5,025 bases of DNA, taken from NCBI GenBank assembly GCA_001795235.1, contig MGNZ01000023.1, positions 6,701 through 11,725 of the forward strand, written 5' to 3'. Position 1 is the stretch's first letter; the number at the start of each line of letters is the position of its first letter. Shown here in pieces: positions 4,888 to 5,025 of this stretch. The notes under the pieces are model-generated. The model was not told the origin of the DNA, did no database searches, and saw nothing but the letters and a program-made list of their open reading frames with translations. Both the position numbers and the translations under genes were made by a program. This stretch comes from Chloroflexi bacterium RBG_16_64_32. Its GTDB lineage: Bacteria > Chloroflexota > Dehalococcoidia > SM23-28-2 > RBG-16-64-32.

Positions 4888-5025
4888 ATGACCGAGCGTG
4901 TGACCATCGACCGCCGCTTCCGCGGCCCGTCCGATTCGGGGAACGGCGGCTACGTCTGCGGCGTGGTGGCCGCCCTCGTTGGCGGGCCAGCCGAGGTCAC
5001 CCTGCGCAGCCCGCCGCCCCTGGAC
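4888..5025 (+). CDS. probable hotdog-fold thioesterase-like protein (N-terminal part, runs off window)
   Basis: The first 46 codons of a gene cut by the window end. The stretch FRGPSDSGNGGYVCG (11-25) followed by GGPAEVTLRSPPPLD (32-46) resembles the N-terminus of a family of hotdog-fold, acyl-CoA thioesterase-like proteins found in actinobacteria and Chloroflexota, where NGGY begins the hotdog core. The identification is from motif memory, and no catalytic residues lie in the visible part. The ATG at 4888 starts five bases after the second SDR stop; an adjacent GTG at 4885 is an alternative. No ribosome site is obvious, so translation may depend on coupling to the SDR gene. The position suggests that the SDR pair and this protein act on the same acyl-CoA or acyl thioester pool. 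Confidence 0.6.
   Translation, partial: MTERVTIDRRFRGPSDSGNGGYVCGVVAALVGGPAEVTLRSPPPLD

Noticed and set aside
1..5025. CRISPR arrays, tRNA or rRNA genes, toxin-antitoxin or phage defence genes
   Set aside because: No regularly spaced repeats, no cloverleaf or rRNA signature, and no such protein motifs were seen on either strand.

Overview
The window is GC-rich (mostly GC at third codon positions), tightly packed bacterial DNA from an uncultured-looking lineage. A deoxyhypusine synthase-like gene beside SpeD and a ureohydrolase, many short palindromic repeats and a transposase of the 'LFVLPPRSPKLN' type together suggest a Chloroflexota-like genome. That placement is inference; there is no rRNA or marker gene to fix it.

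Left half, minus strand (about 27-2715): a compact polyamine operon, transcribed right to left. A candidate promoter and a hairpin-bearing leader precede speD (SpeD-type pyruvoyl decarboxylase). One base after its stop comes a deoxyhypusine synthase (DHS)-like enzyme, whose TGA overlaps the ATG of an agmatinase-type ureohydrolase (ATGA). Together they could make putrescine and homospermidine or a similar polyamine. If the SpeD homologue really acts on arginine, the set would run arginine to agmatine to putrescine to homospermidine. The DHS gene carries a 57-residue tail built from a duplicated copy of the agmatinase start plus a dispersed-repeat-like stretch. The agmatinase stop codon lies inside a 28-bp perfect palindrome.

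Middle (about 2716-3281): a decayed 3' end of an IS481-type (DDE, rve-fold) transposase on the minus strand. It is broken by a 20-nt palindromic insertion, a 21-nt insertion and a nonsense codon. It abuts a roughly 50-codon 3' remnant of an unidentified plus-strand gene.

Right half, plus strand (3282-5025): two translationally coupled short-chain dehydrogenase/reductase (SDR) genes (TAATG overlap), followed 5 nt later by the start of a probable hotdog-fold thioesterase-like gene that runs off the window. The first SDR has a complete catalytic set. The second has lost the catalytic Tyr and Lys, the NNAG motif and part of the nucleotide-binding glycine motif, so it looks like a pseudoenzyme partner of the first. 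The neighbouring thioesterase-like gene points towards acyl-CoA chemistry, but the substrate is unknown.
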